Positions 41,024 to 50,226 are shown, counted from the first letter of the stretch. The stretch: DNA of 56,206 bases from Actinomycetes bacterium (GCA_029777095.1 JAKOTS010000132.1:1-56206); one strand, 5' to 3'. The notes: a model not told the origin generated them from the letters alone. A program made the numbers and translations.

Positions 41024-41977
41024 CTATCGACCGGAGGCCACCGCGTGCAGTGCGTTGCTCCACGGGTCGTCGAAGCTGAGCGTCCGGCCGTCGTCGCGAA
41101 CCGCGAATCCGTGGTGCGCGAGGCGCTCACCAATCTCGCCGAGCGCGTCGCGATCGGGCAGGACGAGGTCGATTCGGCCGAGGCCCAGCGCGGGCATCCG
41201 TGGCCCAGCCCCGCGTGAGTTCCACACGTTCATTGCCATGTGGTGGTGGTACCCACCGGCGCTCACGAACAGTGCCTGGTTGCCAAGCGCCGCGGTGGCA
41301 TCGAATCCGAGTGCGTCGACATAGAACGTGCGGGCGGTCGCGACATCCCCCACCGACAAATGCACGTGACCAATTGATGCCGCCTCGTGCGCGGTCGACC
41401 CGAGTGCTGCTGCCTCGGTCAGGTGTTCGCCGATGAAGGTGTTCGGGTCGAGGGCGAGCGTTGCCATCTCGACCTGGCCGTGGGTCCAGGACCATTCGGT
41501 GCGCGCGCGATCCCAGTAGAGCTCGATTCCATTGCCCTCGGGATCGGTGGCGTAGAAGGCCTGGCTCACGAGGTGGTCCGCGCTTCCTGTGAACGTGCCC
41601 GGGGCGCGCTTTGCGAGCGAGTACAGTGCGGCGGCAAGCGCTGCCTGCGACTCGAACAGGATCGCTGTGTGGAAGAGGCCGGCCGAGCCTGGGTGCGCAT
41701 GCCGCAGCGCCGGTTCGGCGCGAAGGATGACGAGGGGCCTGCCCGCGCGCCCGAGCGTGACCGTGTCGCCGCCGGCATCGAGCACGCTGAGGGTCACGAC
41801 GTCGCGGTAGTACCGGGTCATCCCGTCGAGGTCGCCGACCAGGAGCGTGACCGCGCCCATTGAGGTCGCGGCGGCGATGCGGTCGGTGCCGCCGCGGTCA
41901 GAGCCGCTGGGGGCAGTCGCGCTGCGCTCAGTCGTGCTGTGGTCGGGAGCAGGCCGAAAAAGATCATCCATGTGCAT
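41024..41977 (-). CDS. Two-module VOC-superfamily protein, catechol-2,3-dioxygenase-like
   Basis: 317 residues with two VOC modules: GAVTLLVGDLDGMTRYYRDVV (about 40-60) to QAFYATDPEGNGIELYWDR (about 140-158), and SIGHVHLSVGDVATARTFYVDALGF (about 200-224) onward. His in LFHTAI, GHVHLSV and YHHHMAMN and Glu in GIELYWD match metal ligands of CatE-like ring-cleaving dioxygenases. The real substrate is unknown. The start is uncertain: ATGs at 41977 and 41971 lie directly after the terminator hairpin of uraA and lack a ribosome site, and residues 1-36 look non-conserved, so a start nearer residue 37 is possible. Confidence 0.78.
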   Translation of the reverse strand: MHMDDLFRPAPDHSTTERSATAPSGSDRGGTDRIAAATSMGAVTLLVGDLDGMTRYYRDVVTLSVLDAGGDTVTLGRAGRPLVILRAEPALRHAHPGSAGLFHTAILFESQAALAAALYSLAKRAPGTFTGSADHLVSQAFYATDPEGNGIELYWDRARTEWSWTHGQVEMATLALDPNTFIGEHLTEAAALGSTAHEAASIGHVHLSVGDVATARTFYVDALGFDATAALGNQALFVSAGGYHHHMAMNVWNSRGAGPRMPALGLGRIDLVLPDRDALGEIGERLAHHGFAVRDDGRTLSFDDPWSNALHAVASGR

Positions 41978-41983
41978 AAGAAC

Positions 41984-42022
41984 GCTGGGCCGCGCCGCGT
42001 TGTTCCCGCGGTGCGGCCCAGC
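41984..42022 (-). terminator. Long hairpin terminator after uraA
   Basis: GCTGGGCCGC-G-CCGCG (41984-41999) pairs with CGCGG-T-GCGGCCCAGC (42007-42022): 16 pairs with one wobble and a 7-nt loop. It lies 24 bp past the uraA stop and ends 6 bp before the first ATG of the VOC gene. Confidence 0.75.
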
Positions 42023-42045
42023 ATGCCGCTCTGGATGGCCCGGCG

Positions 42046-43371
42046 CTATCCGACCTGCACGTCGCCGCCCATCTGGCCGACGGCGGGGATCGGGCCGCCA
42101 TCGTCGGCGCCGGTCTTGCGCCAGCGCGCGATGGCGTTGCCCACGTGGTAGATCAGCAGGGCCGCGGCCGAGCCGATCACGATGCCGCCGAGCTCGAAGC
42201 CCTCGATCTGGATGTTGAAGCCGGCGATCGCGATCACGAGCGCGACGGCGCCGGTGTACTGGTTCACGGGGCGCGAGAAGTCGACGCGGTTGTCGACCCA
42301 GATCTTGATGCCGATAATGCCGATCAGGCCGTAGAGCGCGGTGGTCACGCCGCCGAGCACACCCGGGGGCACCGAGTTGAACACGGCGCCGACCTTGGGC
42401 GACATGGCGAGCAGGATCGCGGTGATCGCGGCAACCCAGTAGGCGGCGGTCGAGTAGACGCGGGTCGCGGCCATCACGCCGATGTTCTCGCCGTAGGTGG
42501 TGGTGCCGACGCCGCCGAAGGTGCCGGCAACGGTGGTGGCGAGGCCGTCAGCGATCAGCGCGCGCCCGGTGTACTGGTTGACCGACGAGTCGGTCATCGT
42601 TGCGACGCCGCGCACGTGGCCGACGTTTTCGGCGATCAGGACGAGCACGACGGGGAGGAACATTGCGATGACGCTCCACGTACCAGGGCTCGCGAAATCA
42701 GCGATCTGAAACTCGGGGAGGCCGAACCAGGCGGCCTCTTCGACCTTTGAGTAGTCGATCTCGCCGCGGAACACCGCGACGACGTAGCCGATGATCACGC
42801 CGAGGAAGATCGAGATGCGACCGAGGAACCCGCGGAACACCACACTGCACACGATCACGGCACACAGCGTGACCGTCGCGGTGATCGGTGCCTGCGCAAA
42901 GCTGCCCCACGCGACGGGGGCGAGGTTGAAGCCGATCAACGCGACGATCGCGCCGGCGACGACGGGCGGCATGAGCTTGTCGATCCAGCCGATGCCGGCG
43001 AACTGCACGATGAAACCGACGATCGCGAGCAGCACGCCCACCGAGACGATGCCGGCGAGGGCGGACCCTGTGCCAGACATGGTGGTCGCGGCCGTCATCG
43101 GTGCGATGAACGCGAACGACGAACCGAGGTAGCTGGGCAGCTTGTTCTTCGTGATGACCAGGAACAGGATCGTGCCGATACCCGAGAACAGCAGCGTGGT
43201 CGGCACGGGGAAGCCGGTGAGGACGGGCACCAAGAACGTTGCACCGAACATTGCGATGACGTGCTGCACGCCGATCGCGATGGTGGCGCCCCAGTTCAGG
43301 CGCTCGTCGGGGCGCACCACCTTATTTGGCGCGACGTTGCGCCCGTTTCCGTGCAGGGTCCAAGCGGGCAT
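42046..43371 (-). CDS. uraA: NCS2-family uracil permease, UraA type
   Basis: 441 residues with 14 predicted membrane segments. The nucleobase-binding region has TTTYGENIGVMAATRVYST (Glu equivalent to UraA Glu290) and LIAENVGHVRG (Glu equivalent to Glu241); QHVIAMFGATFLVPVLTG marks TM1. UraA-like residues favour uracil over xanthine or urate. Start at 43371 follows an AAGGA ribosome site; longer upstream reading has no family similarity. It lies 158 bp after purC in the same direction. The leader contains a GCTCGCC-CATC-GGCGAGC hairpin. Proton-coupled uptake at the membrane is expected. Confidence 0.88.
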   Translation of the reverse strand: MPAWTLHGNGRNVAPNKVVRPDERLNWGATIAIGVQHVIAMFGATFLVPVLTGFPVPTTLLFSGIGTILFLVITKNKLPSYLGSSFAFIAPMTAATTMSGTGSALAGIVSVGVLLAIVGFIVQFAGIGWIDKLMPPVVAGAIVALIGFNLAPVAWGSFAQAPITATVTLCAVIVCSVVFRGFLGRISIFLGVIIGYVVAVFRGEIDYSKVEEAAWFGLPEFQIADFASPGTWSVIAMFLPVVLVLIAENVGHVRGVATMTDSSVNQYTGRALIADGLATTVAGTFGGVGTTTYGENIGVMAATRVYSTAAYWVAAITAILLAMSPKVGAVFNSVPPGVLGGVTTALYGLIGIIGIKIWVDNRVDFSRPVNQYTGAVALVIAIAGFNIQIEGFELGGIVIGSAAALLIYHVGNAIARWRKTGADDGGPIPAVGQMGGDVQVG

Positions 43372-43510
43372 TCGTGTTCCTTCTGATGTGGGTCGTCGCG
43401 GGTGCGGGCTCGTTGCCGCGCGCTCGCGAAATGGAGCTCGCCGATGGGCGAGCGAGCGGGCTGAAGATCTTTCGAGAGGCCCTCTTTCGAGGTGCCCCTC
43501 CTGCGAAGCG

Positions 43511-43542
43511 TTGCTACTTCGAGGCGTTGCTACTTCGAGGCG
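43511..43542. repeat. 16-bp tandem duplication spanning the purC stop
   Basis: TTGCTACTTCGAGGCG occurs at 43511-43526 and again at 43527-43542 without change. The second copy encodes the last codons and stop of purC (stop at 43530-43532); the first lies just after the gene. Confidence 0.8.
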
Positions 43543-44462
43543 CTGAGGCGCTCGAGCAACTCGCGGTAGCGCGCGGCGGTGCGGGCGACGACCTCGGCGG
43601 GCAGTGCCGGGGGCGTGCCCTCCTTGTTCCAGTTCGCGGCGAGCCAGTCGCGCACGATCTGCTTGTCGAAGCTCGCCATGCGCTCGGTCGGGGTCGTGCC
43701 AGACGCCCAGGCCGCGGCATCCCAATAGCGCGAAGAGTCGCTTGTGAGCACCTCGTCGGCGATGCGGATGACGCCCGCCTCGTCGGTGCCGAACTCAAAC
43801 TTGGTGTCGGCGAGGATCAACCCGCGGGCCTCGGCGGTGGCGGCGGCCCGGCGATAGGTCTCGAGCGAGAGCTCGCGCAGTGCCTCGGCGGCCTCGGCAC
43901 CGATCAGCTGCACCGTGCGCTCGAAGCTGATGTTTTCGTCGTGCTCGCCCATGGGCGCCTTGAACGCGGGGGTGAACAGTGGCTCGGGGAGGCGGTCGCC
44001 GTCGGCGAGACCTGCGGGCAATGGAATGCCGCAGACCGTGCCGGACGCCTGGTACTCCTGCCAGCCGCTCCCGGTGAGGTACCCGCGCACGACGCACTCG
44101 ACCGGAAACATTGTCAGGCCGCGCACGAGCATCGCGCGCCCGGCGACGGCTTCGGGAATGAGCGACCGTGCGTCGCCCTCGGCATCCAACACGTGGTCGG
44201 CAATCAGATGATTCGGGATGCCGCGGCCGCCGTCAGCACCCGAAAGCTGGTCGAACCACCAGAGGCTGAGGGTCGTGAGCAGCTCGCCCTTATCGTCAAT
44301 GCCGGGCTCGAGCACGTGGTCGAAGGCGCTGACGCGGTCGCTGGCGACCACAAGGATCCGCTCGGCACGGGTGTCGGCGGGAAGGTCTTCGGGCACGTAC
44401 AGGTCGCGCACCTTGCCCGAATAGATGTGTCGCCAGCCGGGCAGGTTCAATGGTTCGCTCAC
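43530..44462 (-). CDS. purC: Phosphoribosylaminoimidazole-succinocarboxamide synthase
   Basis: SAICAR synthase: joins aspartate to CAIR with ATP. 310 residues, the longer form. N-terminal GWRHIYSGKVRDLYVPE is the nucleotide-binding strand. VVASDRVSAFD, the signatures VVRGYLTGSGWQEYQ and ILADTKFEFGTDE, and TSDSSRYWDAAAW are present. It starts at the GTG at 44462, six nt after AATAAT (44469-44474), so a leaderless transcript is likely. Confidence 0.96.
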   Translation of the reverse strand: MSEPLNLPGWRHIYSGKVRDLYVPEDLPADTRAERILVVASDRVSAFDHVLEPGIDDKGELLTTLSLWWFDQLSGADGGRGIPNHLIADHVLDAEGDARSLIPEAVAGRAMLVRGLTMFPVECVVRGYLTGSGWQEYQASGTVCGIPLPAGLADGDRLPEPLFTPAFKAPMGEHDENISFERTVQLIGAEAAEALRELSLETYRRAAATAEARGLILADTKFEFGTDEAGVIRIADEVLTSDSSRYWDAAAWASGTTPTERMASFDKQIVRDWLAANWNKEGTPPALPAEVVARTAARYRELLERLSASK

Positions 44463-44616
44463 CCGCCCATTATTGCCGGTTCGCGCTCGCCGCGTCGGCC
44501 GGTCGGTCAGGGCTCTCGTCAGCGGGGGCGCGCGGGCGTAGAGTCACGGCGCGGGCCGGCCTGGGGCATCCACCCCTGTTCTCGCGCTCGCGCCCACCCA
44601 CGGACCGGAGCAGCAC
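44463..44616. promoter_or_regulatory. Divergent promoter region of purC and the first tandem MFS gene
   Basis: On the minus strand AATAAT (44469-44474) followed by 6 nt and GTG serves purC. On the plus strand TAGAGT (44539-44544) lies 72 nt before the MFS ATG, which has GGAG 6 nt upstream. Confidence 0.4.
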
Positions 44617-46131
44617 ATGAACCCTCGGAGCCCGTGGCCGGCGCTGTGGGCGCTCGTCGTCGGGTTTTTCATGATCCTGATCGACACCACGATCGTGTCG
44701 GTTGCAAACCCCGCCATCAAGGCCGCGCTCGACCCGCACACGAACAACCTCGACAACGTGGTCTGGGTCACGAGCGCCTACCTGCTGGCATATGCGGTGC
44801 CCTTGCTCGTGACCGGGCGGCTCGGCGACCGCTTCGGGCCCAAACGCGTCTACCTGGTCGGCCTCGTGATCTTCACGCTCGCCTCGGTGTGGAGCGGACT
44901 TTCGGGCTCGCTTGACATGCTCATCGCGGCGCGTGCGGCGCAGGGGATCGGCGCCGCCCTGATGACGCCGCAGACCATGGCGGTGATCACGCGCACGTTT
45001 CCGCCCGAGCGCCGGGGCGCCGCGATGGGGCTCTGGGGCGGTACGGCCGGGGTGGCGACGCTGGTTGGGCCGCTGCTGGGCGGCTTATTGGTGGATGCCT
45101 GGGGGTGGGAGTGGATCTTCTTCATCAACGTGCCCGTGGGCATTGTCGCCTTCGTGCTGGCATGGATGCTGGTGCCAAATCTCGAGACGCACGCGCACCG
45201 CTTCGACCTGGTCGGGGTGGCGATGAGCGCGGCGGGGCTCTTTCTCATCGTCTTTGGGCTGCAGGAAGCGGCGGCCTACAACTGGGGCGTCATCTGGGGC
45301 CCGGTGAGCGTGTGGGGCCTGATCGGCGCGGGCATCGTGGTCTTGCTGCTCTTTGTCTGGTGGCAGCGGCGCACCACGAGCGAACCGCTCGTGCCGCTCT
45401 CGCTCTTTCGCGACCGCAGCTTCGCGCTCTCAAACCTCGGCATCTCGGCGGTCGGCTTCACTGTGACCAGCATGAGCCTTCCCTACATGTTCTTCTTGCA
45501 GCTCTCGCGCGGGCTGACGCCAACCCAGGCCGCGTTGCTGCTCATCCCGATGGCGGTGCTCTCGGGAGTGCTCTCGCCGTTCGCCGGCCGGCTGCTCGAC
45601 CGCATCGACGCGCGCTTGTTGCTGGTGCCGGCGCTGGTGATCACGGCGGGCGCCCTCGCGTTGTACATCACGCTGATCCTCGGTGCCGCGCCCATCTGGG
45701 CATTCCTGGTGCCGAGCGCGCTGATGGGGCTCGGCAGCGCCGGCATGTGGGGACCGCTCGCCACGACCGCAACGCGGCACCTCCCGCCGCGCGAAGCGGG
45801 GGCCGGTGCGGGCGTCTACAACACCACACGCACGATCGGCTCGGTGGTGGGCAGCGCCGCGATCGCCGCGCTCATGCAGTCACGGTTGGTCGCGAATCTG
45901 CCAGGGGCGACGGATGCCGCGGGCTCCGGTGCCGACTTCGCCCAGGGGGCGCTGCCCCCGGCCCTCGCCGAACCGTTCGCGACGGCGATGGCGCAGGCGC
46001 TCATGTTGCCGGCGGTGGTCGCGGTCCTCGCCGCAGTCGTCATGCTGTTCTTGAAGCCGACCCCGCTCCCGGGCGATCAGGAGGGTGCAAGGCTTCCGAA
46101 GCCAGCGGGGCGGGCAGAGCGCGAATCCTGA
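44617..46131 (+). CDS. MFS exporter, DHA2 type (first of three tandem paralogues)
   Basis: 504 residues, 14 membrane segments. TM1 carries MILIDTTIVSVANPAIK, and motif A GRLGDRFGPKRVYLVG follows TM2. VGPLLGGLLVDAWGWEWIFFINVPVG is the DHA2 motif C/TM5-6 region. A conserved ARGLTPTQAALLLIPMAV-like segment and AGAGVYNTTRTIGS mark the second half. The genes at 46213 and 48569 are close paralogues across their whole length. The ATG has GGAG upstream and its own -10. Substrate unknown; the family includes multidrug and metabolite exporters. Confidence 0.88.
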   Translation: MNPRSPWPALWALVVGFFMILIDTTIVSVANPAIKAALDPHTNNLDNVVWVTSAYLLAYAVPLLVTGRLGDRFGPKRVYLVGLVIFTLASVWSGLSGSLDMLIAARAAQGIGAALMTPQTMAVITRTFPPERRGAAMGLWGGTAGVATLVGPLLGGLLVDAWGWEWIFFINVPVGIVAFVLAWMLVPNLETHAHRFDLVGVAMSAAGLFLIVFGLQEAAAYNWGVIWGPVSVWGLIGAGIVVLLLFVWWQRRTTSEPLVPLSLFRDRSFALSNLGISAVGFTVTSMSLPYMFFLQLSRGLTPTQAALLLIPMAVLSGVLSPFAGRLLDRIDARLLLVPALVITAGALALYITLILGAAPIWAFLVPSALMGLGSAGMWGPLATTATRHLPPREAGAGAGVYNTTRTIGSVVGSAAIAALMQSRLVANLPGATDAAGSGADFAQGALPPALAEPFATAMAQALMLPAVVAVLAAVVMLFLKPTPLPGDQEGARLPKPAGRAERES

Positions 46132-46161
46132 CGCATCGCCTTGGGCTCCTGAGAATTGCCA

Positions 46162-46167
46162 TAGAGT
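46162..46167 (+). promoter_or_regulatory. -10 element of the second tandem MFS gene
   Basis: GAATTGCCATAGAGT contains TAGAGT, 45 nt before the ATG; TTGGGC at 46141-46146 is a weak -35 at 15-bp spacing. It lies in the 81-bp gap between two MFS genes. Confidence 0.4.
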
Positions 46168-46212
46168 CGCATCTGCTGGCCGCCGCCGGAATGACGCCGT
46201 TTTGGAGCTTGA

Positions 46213-47724
46213 ATGACAACCCGCAACCCCTGGCCTGCCCTCTGGGCGATCGTGATCGGGTTCTTCATGATCCTCGTCGACACGACGATCGTGTCGGTCG
46301 CAAACCCGGCGATCAAGGCCGCGCTTGACCCCGAAAGCAACAACCTCGATAACGTTGTCTGGGTGACGAGCGCGTACCTGCTTGCCTACGCGGCGCCGCT
46401 GCTGATCACGGGGCGCCTTGGCGACCGTTTTGGCCCGAAGCGCATCTACTTGCTGGGGCTCATTGTCTTCACGCTCGGCTCGCTCGGCAGCGGGATGTCG
46501 GGTTCGCTCGACGTCTTGATTGTGACGCGCGCAGTGCAGGGTGTCGGCGCCGCGCTCATGACACCGCAGACGATGGCGATCATCACGCGCACCTTTCCGC
46601 CGAAGATTCGTGGCGCGGCGATGGGCCTGTGGGGCTCAACCGCCGGTGTTGCACTGCTGGTAGGCCCGCTCCTCGGTGGGCTGCTGGTTGACGGATTTGG
46701 CTGGCAATGGGTGTTCTTCATTAACCTCCCCGTGGGCGTGGTGGCATTCGTGCTCGCCGCGATCTTGGTGCCAAAGCTCGACACGCATCCGCACCGCTTC
46801 GACATTGGCGGCGTGCTGCTGAGCGCAGCGGGGATCTTCCTCCTCGCCTTCGGCCTGCAGCAGGCGGCGCACTACGACTGGGGCGTGATCTGGGGGCCGG
46901 TCAGCATCTGGAGCATGATCGGCACCGGCATCGCGTTGCTCGTCATCTTCGTGTGGTGGCAGTCGCGCACCAAGAACGAACCGCTCGTGCCGCTCGAGCT
47001 CTTTCGCGACCGCAACTTCTCGCTCGCAAACGTCGGTATCTTCGCCGGTGGGTTCGCGATTACGGCCCTCATGCTGCCGTACATGTTCTACCTCCAGCTC
47101 GCGCGCGGGCTCACGCCCACGCAGTCGGCGCTGGTGATGGTGCCCCTGGCCGTGATTTCGGCCGTGCTCTCGCCCTACGCCGGTCGCCTGCTCGACCGCG
47201 TCGACCCACGCCTGATCATCGTTCCTGCAACCCTCACCATCGGCGCCGGGTTGGTCTACTACATCCTCTTGATGACGCCCGACTCGAATGTGCTCTGGTA
47301 CCTCGTGCCGAGCGTGATGATGGGCTTCGGCAACGCCGGCATGTGGGGCCCGCTGGCGGCGACCGCCACCCGCAACCTCGCCCCGCGGATGGCCGGCGCC
47401 GGCTCGGGTGTCTATAACACCACGCGCACGATCGGTTCGGTGCTCGGCAGCGCGGGCATCGCCGCGCTCATGCAGGCGCGCCTCGAGGCGAACCTGCCGC
47501 GCAACGCCGCGGGCGAGACGCCGGGCATCGGCGGCGGCCAACTGCCCGCTGAACTGGTCGGTCCGTTCTCTACCGCGATGGCCGAGTCGCTGATCCTCCC
47601 GACGGTCGTCATCGTGCTCGGCGGCCTCGCACTGCTCTTCCTGCAACGGCCACCGCGTCATGACGCGCCGGCGGTACCGGTTCGCAAGGTGCAATCCGGT
47701 GTAGAGGACCATGCCCGAGGGTGA
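46213..47724 (+). CDS. MFS exporter, DHA2 type (second of three tandem paralogues)
   Basis: 503 residues, nearly the same length and motifs as the gene before it: MILVDTTIVSVANPAIK, GRLGDRFGPKRIYLLG, VGPLLGGLLVDGFGWQWVFFINLPVG and AGSGVYNTTRTIGS. GGAG lies 7 nt before the ATG. The last 14 bases overlap the start of the nei-type gene, so the two are likely transcribed together. Sequence divergence is spread evenly along the protein, so the duplication is not recent. Substrate unknown. Confidence 0.88.
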   Translation: MTTRNPWPALWAIVIGFFMILVDTTIVSVANPAIKAALDPESNNLDNVVWVTSAYLLAYAAPLLITGRLGDRFGPKRIYLLGLIVFTLGSLGSGMSGSLDVLIVTRAVQGVGAALMTPQTMAIITRTFPPKIRGAAMGLWGSTAGVALLVGPLLGGLLVDGFGWQWVFFINLPVGVVAFVLAAILVPKLDTHPHRFDIGGVLLSAAGIFLLAFGLQQAAHYDWGVIWGPVSIWSMIGTGIALLVIFVWWQSRTKNEPLVPLELFRDRNFSLANVGIFAGGFAITALMLPYMFYLQLARGLTPTQSALVMVPLAVISAVLSPYAGRLLDRVDPRLIIVPATLTIGAGLVYYILLMTPDSNVLWYLVPSVMMGFGNAGMWGPLAATATRNLAPRMAGAGSGVYNTTRTIGSVLGSAGIAALMQARLEANLPRNAAGETPGIGGGQLPAELVGPFSTAMAESLILPTVVIVLGGLALLFLQRPPRHDAPAVPVRKVQSGVEDHARG

Positions 47725-48487
47725 CACTGTCTGGCGCACGGCGCACACCCTCGCCGCGGTCTTCACCGGCAGCATCCTCACCCGCTGCGACGTGCGCGTG
47801 CCCGCCTTTGCGACGATCGACCTCACCGGCGAGACCGTCCGGTCGATCGAGAGTCGTGGCAAGCACATCCTGCATCGCATCGGCGAGGTGACGCTGCACA
47901 CCCACCTCAAGATGGAGGGGGCTTGGCACCTTTACAAGCAGGGAACGCCGTGGAGGCGGCCGGCCCACCAGGCCCGCATCGTGCTCGCGAACCGAGACTG
48001 GGTATCGGTCGGGTTCTCGCTCGGCACTGTCGAGTTTGTGGCATCCGCCGACGAGGCAAATATCGTCGGCCATCTCGGCCCGGAACTGCTCGGTCGCTTC
48101 GACCCCGAAGAAGCCACCGCCCGCCTGACCGCAGCGTCAGACGTCCCCGTGTTCGTTGCGCTCCTCGACCAACGCAACCTCGCTGGGATCGGAAACATCT
48201 ATGCCAACGAGATCTGCTTCTTGCGCGGGATGCTGCCGACTCGGCCGGTCGCGGTCGACCCGGACCCCGCTGCGACCGTGCGCCTCGCGCACCGGCTCCT
48301 CGTAGCGAACAGAGACCGCGCCCACCGCACGACCACCGGAGATATGCGCCCGGGCCGTGGCAGCTGGGTGTACGGGCGGCAGGGTCGACCCTGCCGTCGA
48401 TGCGGCACACCAATTCGGAGCGGCAAGCTCGGCGCCACGCCGCTCACGCAACGTGACACGTTTTGGTGCCCCCACTGCCAGTCGTAG
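47711..48487 (+). CDS. Fpg/Nei-family DNA glycosylase, Nei2-like
   Basis: Bifunctional DNA glycosylase/AP lyase for oxidised bases, 258 residues. The N-terminal MPEGDTVWR supplies the catalytic Pro2 and Glu3 with the Nei-type Asp-Thr rather than the Fpg pattern. The conserved Lys is in ESRGKHILHR. The H2TH region has DQRNLAGIGNIYANEICF, and the C-terminal zinc finger is CRRCGTPIRSGK...WCPHCQ. It overlaps the 3' end of the upstream MFS gene by 14 bp. It is closest in type to mycobacterial Nei2; the exact lesion preference is not predictable. Confidence 0.92.
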   Translation: MPEGDTVWRTAHTLAAVFTGSILTRCDVRVPAFATIDLTGETVRSIESRGKHILHRIGEVTLHTHLKMEGAWHLYKQGTPWRRPAHQARIVLANRDWVSVGFSLGTVEFVASADEANIVGHLGPELLGRFDPEEATARLTAASDVPVFVALLDQRNLAGIGNIYANEICFLRGMLPTRPVAVDPDPAATVRLAHRLLVANRDRAHRTTTGDMRPGRGSWVYGRQGRPCRRCGTPIRSGKLGATPLTQRDTFWCPHCQS

Positions 48488-48516
48488 CAAGCGCCCCGAT
48501 TGGGTGAAACTTGCAA

Positions 48517-48522
48517 TAGTGT
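48517..48522 (+). promoter_or_regulatory. -10 element of the third tandem MFS gene
   Basis: GAAACTTGCAATAGTGT contains TAGTGT, 46 nt before the ATG. It resembles the elements at 46162 and 17292. Confidence 0.4.
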
Positions 48523-48568
48523 GTGCCGTGGGCCGGCATATGCGGGCGCATGAGTCATTGGAGACTGC

Positions 48569-50173
48569 ATGAAACCCCGGAGCCCCTGGCCCGCGCTCTA
48601 CGCGTTGCTGATCGGGTTGTTCATGACCCTCATCGACGTGACGATCGTGTCGCTTGCGAACCCGTCGATCAAGGCGGCGCTCGACCCGGGGAGCGACAGT
48701 CTCGACAACGTCGTGTGGGTGACAAGCGCCTACCTGCTCGGACTCGCGGTGCCACTCCTGGTCACCGGCCGCCTCGGCGACCGTTTCGGCCCGAAGCGCA
48801 TCTACCTGATCGGCATCGTGATTTTCACGCTTGGGTCGCTCACGAGCGGGCTCTCGGGCACCCTCACAATGCTGATCGTGGCGCGCGCCGTGCAGGGCAT
48901 CGGCGCATCCCTCATGACGCCGCAGACCATGGCCGTCATCACACGCACGTTCCCGCCCGCAATCCGCGGCGCGGCGATGGGCGTGTGGGGTGCCACCTCC
49001 GGCATTGCGATGGTTGTGGGCCCGCTCATCGGCGGCGTGTTGGTCGGTATCGGCTGGCAGTGGGTGTTCTTCATCAATATCCCGCTCGGCGTGGCGGGGT
49101 TTGTGCTCGCCTGGATCTTGGTACCAAACCTCGAAACCCACCCGCACCGCTTCGATTTTGGTGGTGTGCTGCTCAGCGCGCTCGGCCTCTTCCTTGTCGC
49201 CTTTGGGCTGCAGGAGGCCGCGCACTTCGACTGGGGTGTGATCTGGGGGCCAATCAGTGTGTGGAGCCTGATCGGTGCCGGCGTCGTGGTGCTGGCCATC
49301 TTTATCTGGTGGCAGTCGCGCATCAAGAGCGAACCGCTCGTGCCGCTCGTGCTCTTCCGTGATCGCAACTTCACGCTTTCGAGCCTCGGCATCGCCGCCG
49401 GAAGCTTCACGATGACAAGCATGCTGCTGCCCTACATGTTCTTCCTGCAGTTGTCTCGAGGCATCGCACCCATCCAGTGCGCGTTGTTGATGATGCCGAT
49501 GGCGCTCTGCGTGATCGTGCTCTCGCCTATCGTTGGGCGCCTGCTCGACCGGGTCGACCCACGGGTGGTCATCGTGCCCGGATTTTTCGCTTTCGCGCTC
49601 GGTATGGCCTGGTACGTCGTGTTGATCGAGACGGATGCCCCGATCCTGATGTTCCTGCTCCCGAACGTCTTGCTTGGTCTCGGTAACGCCGGCATGTGGG
49701 GCCCGCTGACGGCCACTGCCACGCGCAACCTCGACCCGCGCCTGGCTGGTGCCGGCGCCGGTGTCTACAACACCACGCGCACGATCGGTTCGGTGCTCGG
49801 CAGCGCCAGCATTGCGGCGATCATGCAGGCGAACATCGTGGCAAACATGCCGGTCGGCGCGGGGGGCGAGGCACCGGGCGTGAGCTTTGGCCAAGGCCAG
49901 CTTCCGCCAGGCATCGCCGATCTCTTCGCGACCGCGATGGGACAATCACTGATCATCCCGGCGCTCGTTGTCGGTTTCGGCGGAGTGCTCCTGTTGTTCC
50001 TCAAGGGCCCAAAGCGCACAGGCCAAGCGGGTGGTGCAAAGGTGTGGTCCGAGCCCAAGCTCGCCGCGGTGCCCACAGACACCGCGGTCACCGCGGTGGT
50101 GACAGAAGCCGAAGACATTGTGCTCGAAGGCGAACGCGCGGCCACCGAGGCGCCCCGCGTCGAGGAGAGGTAG
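48569..50173 (+). CDS. MFS exporter, DHA2 type (third of three tandem paralogues)
   Basis: 534 residues. It shares the full motif set with the two upstream paralogues (MTLIDVTIVSLANPSIK, GRLGDRFGPKRIYLIG, VGPLIGGVLVGIGWQWVFFINIPLG, AGAGVYNTTRTIGS) but has a longer charged C-terminus of about 45 residues (GPKRTGQAGGAKVWSEPK to EAPRVEER), probably cytosolic. GGAG lies 5 nt before the ATG. It is convergent with purD across 49 bp. Substrate unknown. Confidence 0.88.
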   Translation: MKPRSPWPALYALLIGLFMTLIDVTIVSLANPSIKAALDPGSDSLDNVVWVTSAYLLGLAVPLLVTGRLGDRFGPKRIYLIGIVIFTLGSLTSGLSGTLTMLIVARAVQGIGASLMTPQTMAVITRTFPPAIRGAAMGVWGATSGIAMVVGPLIGGVLVGIGWQWVFFINIPLGVAGFVLAWILVPNLETHPHRFDFGGVLLSALGLFLVAFGLQEAAHFDWGVIWGPISVWSLIGAGVVVLAIFIWWQSRIKSEPLVPLVLFRDRNFTLSSLGIAAGSFTMTSMLLPYMFFLQLSRGIAPIQCALLMMPMALCVIVLSPIVGRLLDRVDPRVVIVPGFFAFALGMAWYVVLIETDAPILMFLLPNVLLGLGNAGMWGPLTATATRNLDPRLAGAGAGVYNTTRTIGSVLGSASIAAIMQANIVANMPVGAGGEAPGVSFGQGQLPPGIADLFATAMGQSLIIPALVVGFGGVLLLFLKGPKRTGQAGGAKVWSEPKLAAVPTDTAVTAVVTEAEDIVLEGERAATEAPRVEER

Positions 50174-50189
50174 CGGGCGCGCCGCGTCG

Positions 50190-50226
50190 GGGAACGCCAG
50201 CGGCGCTCAGCGCCCGGGAACGCTAG
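50190..50226. repeat. Short imperfect duplication at the purD stop
   Basis: GGGAACGCCAG (50190-50200) and GGGAACGCTAG (50216-50226); the second contains the purD stop codon (50223-50225). Between them GGCGC-TCA-GCGCC forms a small hairpin. Confidence 0.4.

Noticed and set aside
41024..44462. VOC gene, uraA and purC considered as one purine-salvage operon
   Set aside because: A strong hairpin at 41984-42022 separates uraA from the VOC gene, and purC has its own leaderless promoter; shared function cannot be supported.
46141..47910. Alternative antisense frames over the tandem MFS genes (for example 46636-47910 and 48137-49945, minus strand)
   Set aside because: His/Arg/Asp-rich shadows typical of antisense to membrane-protein genes; all three MFS genes have full motif sets on the sense strand.
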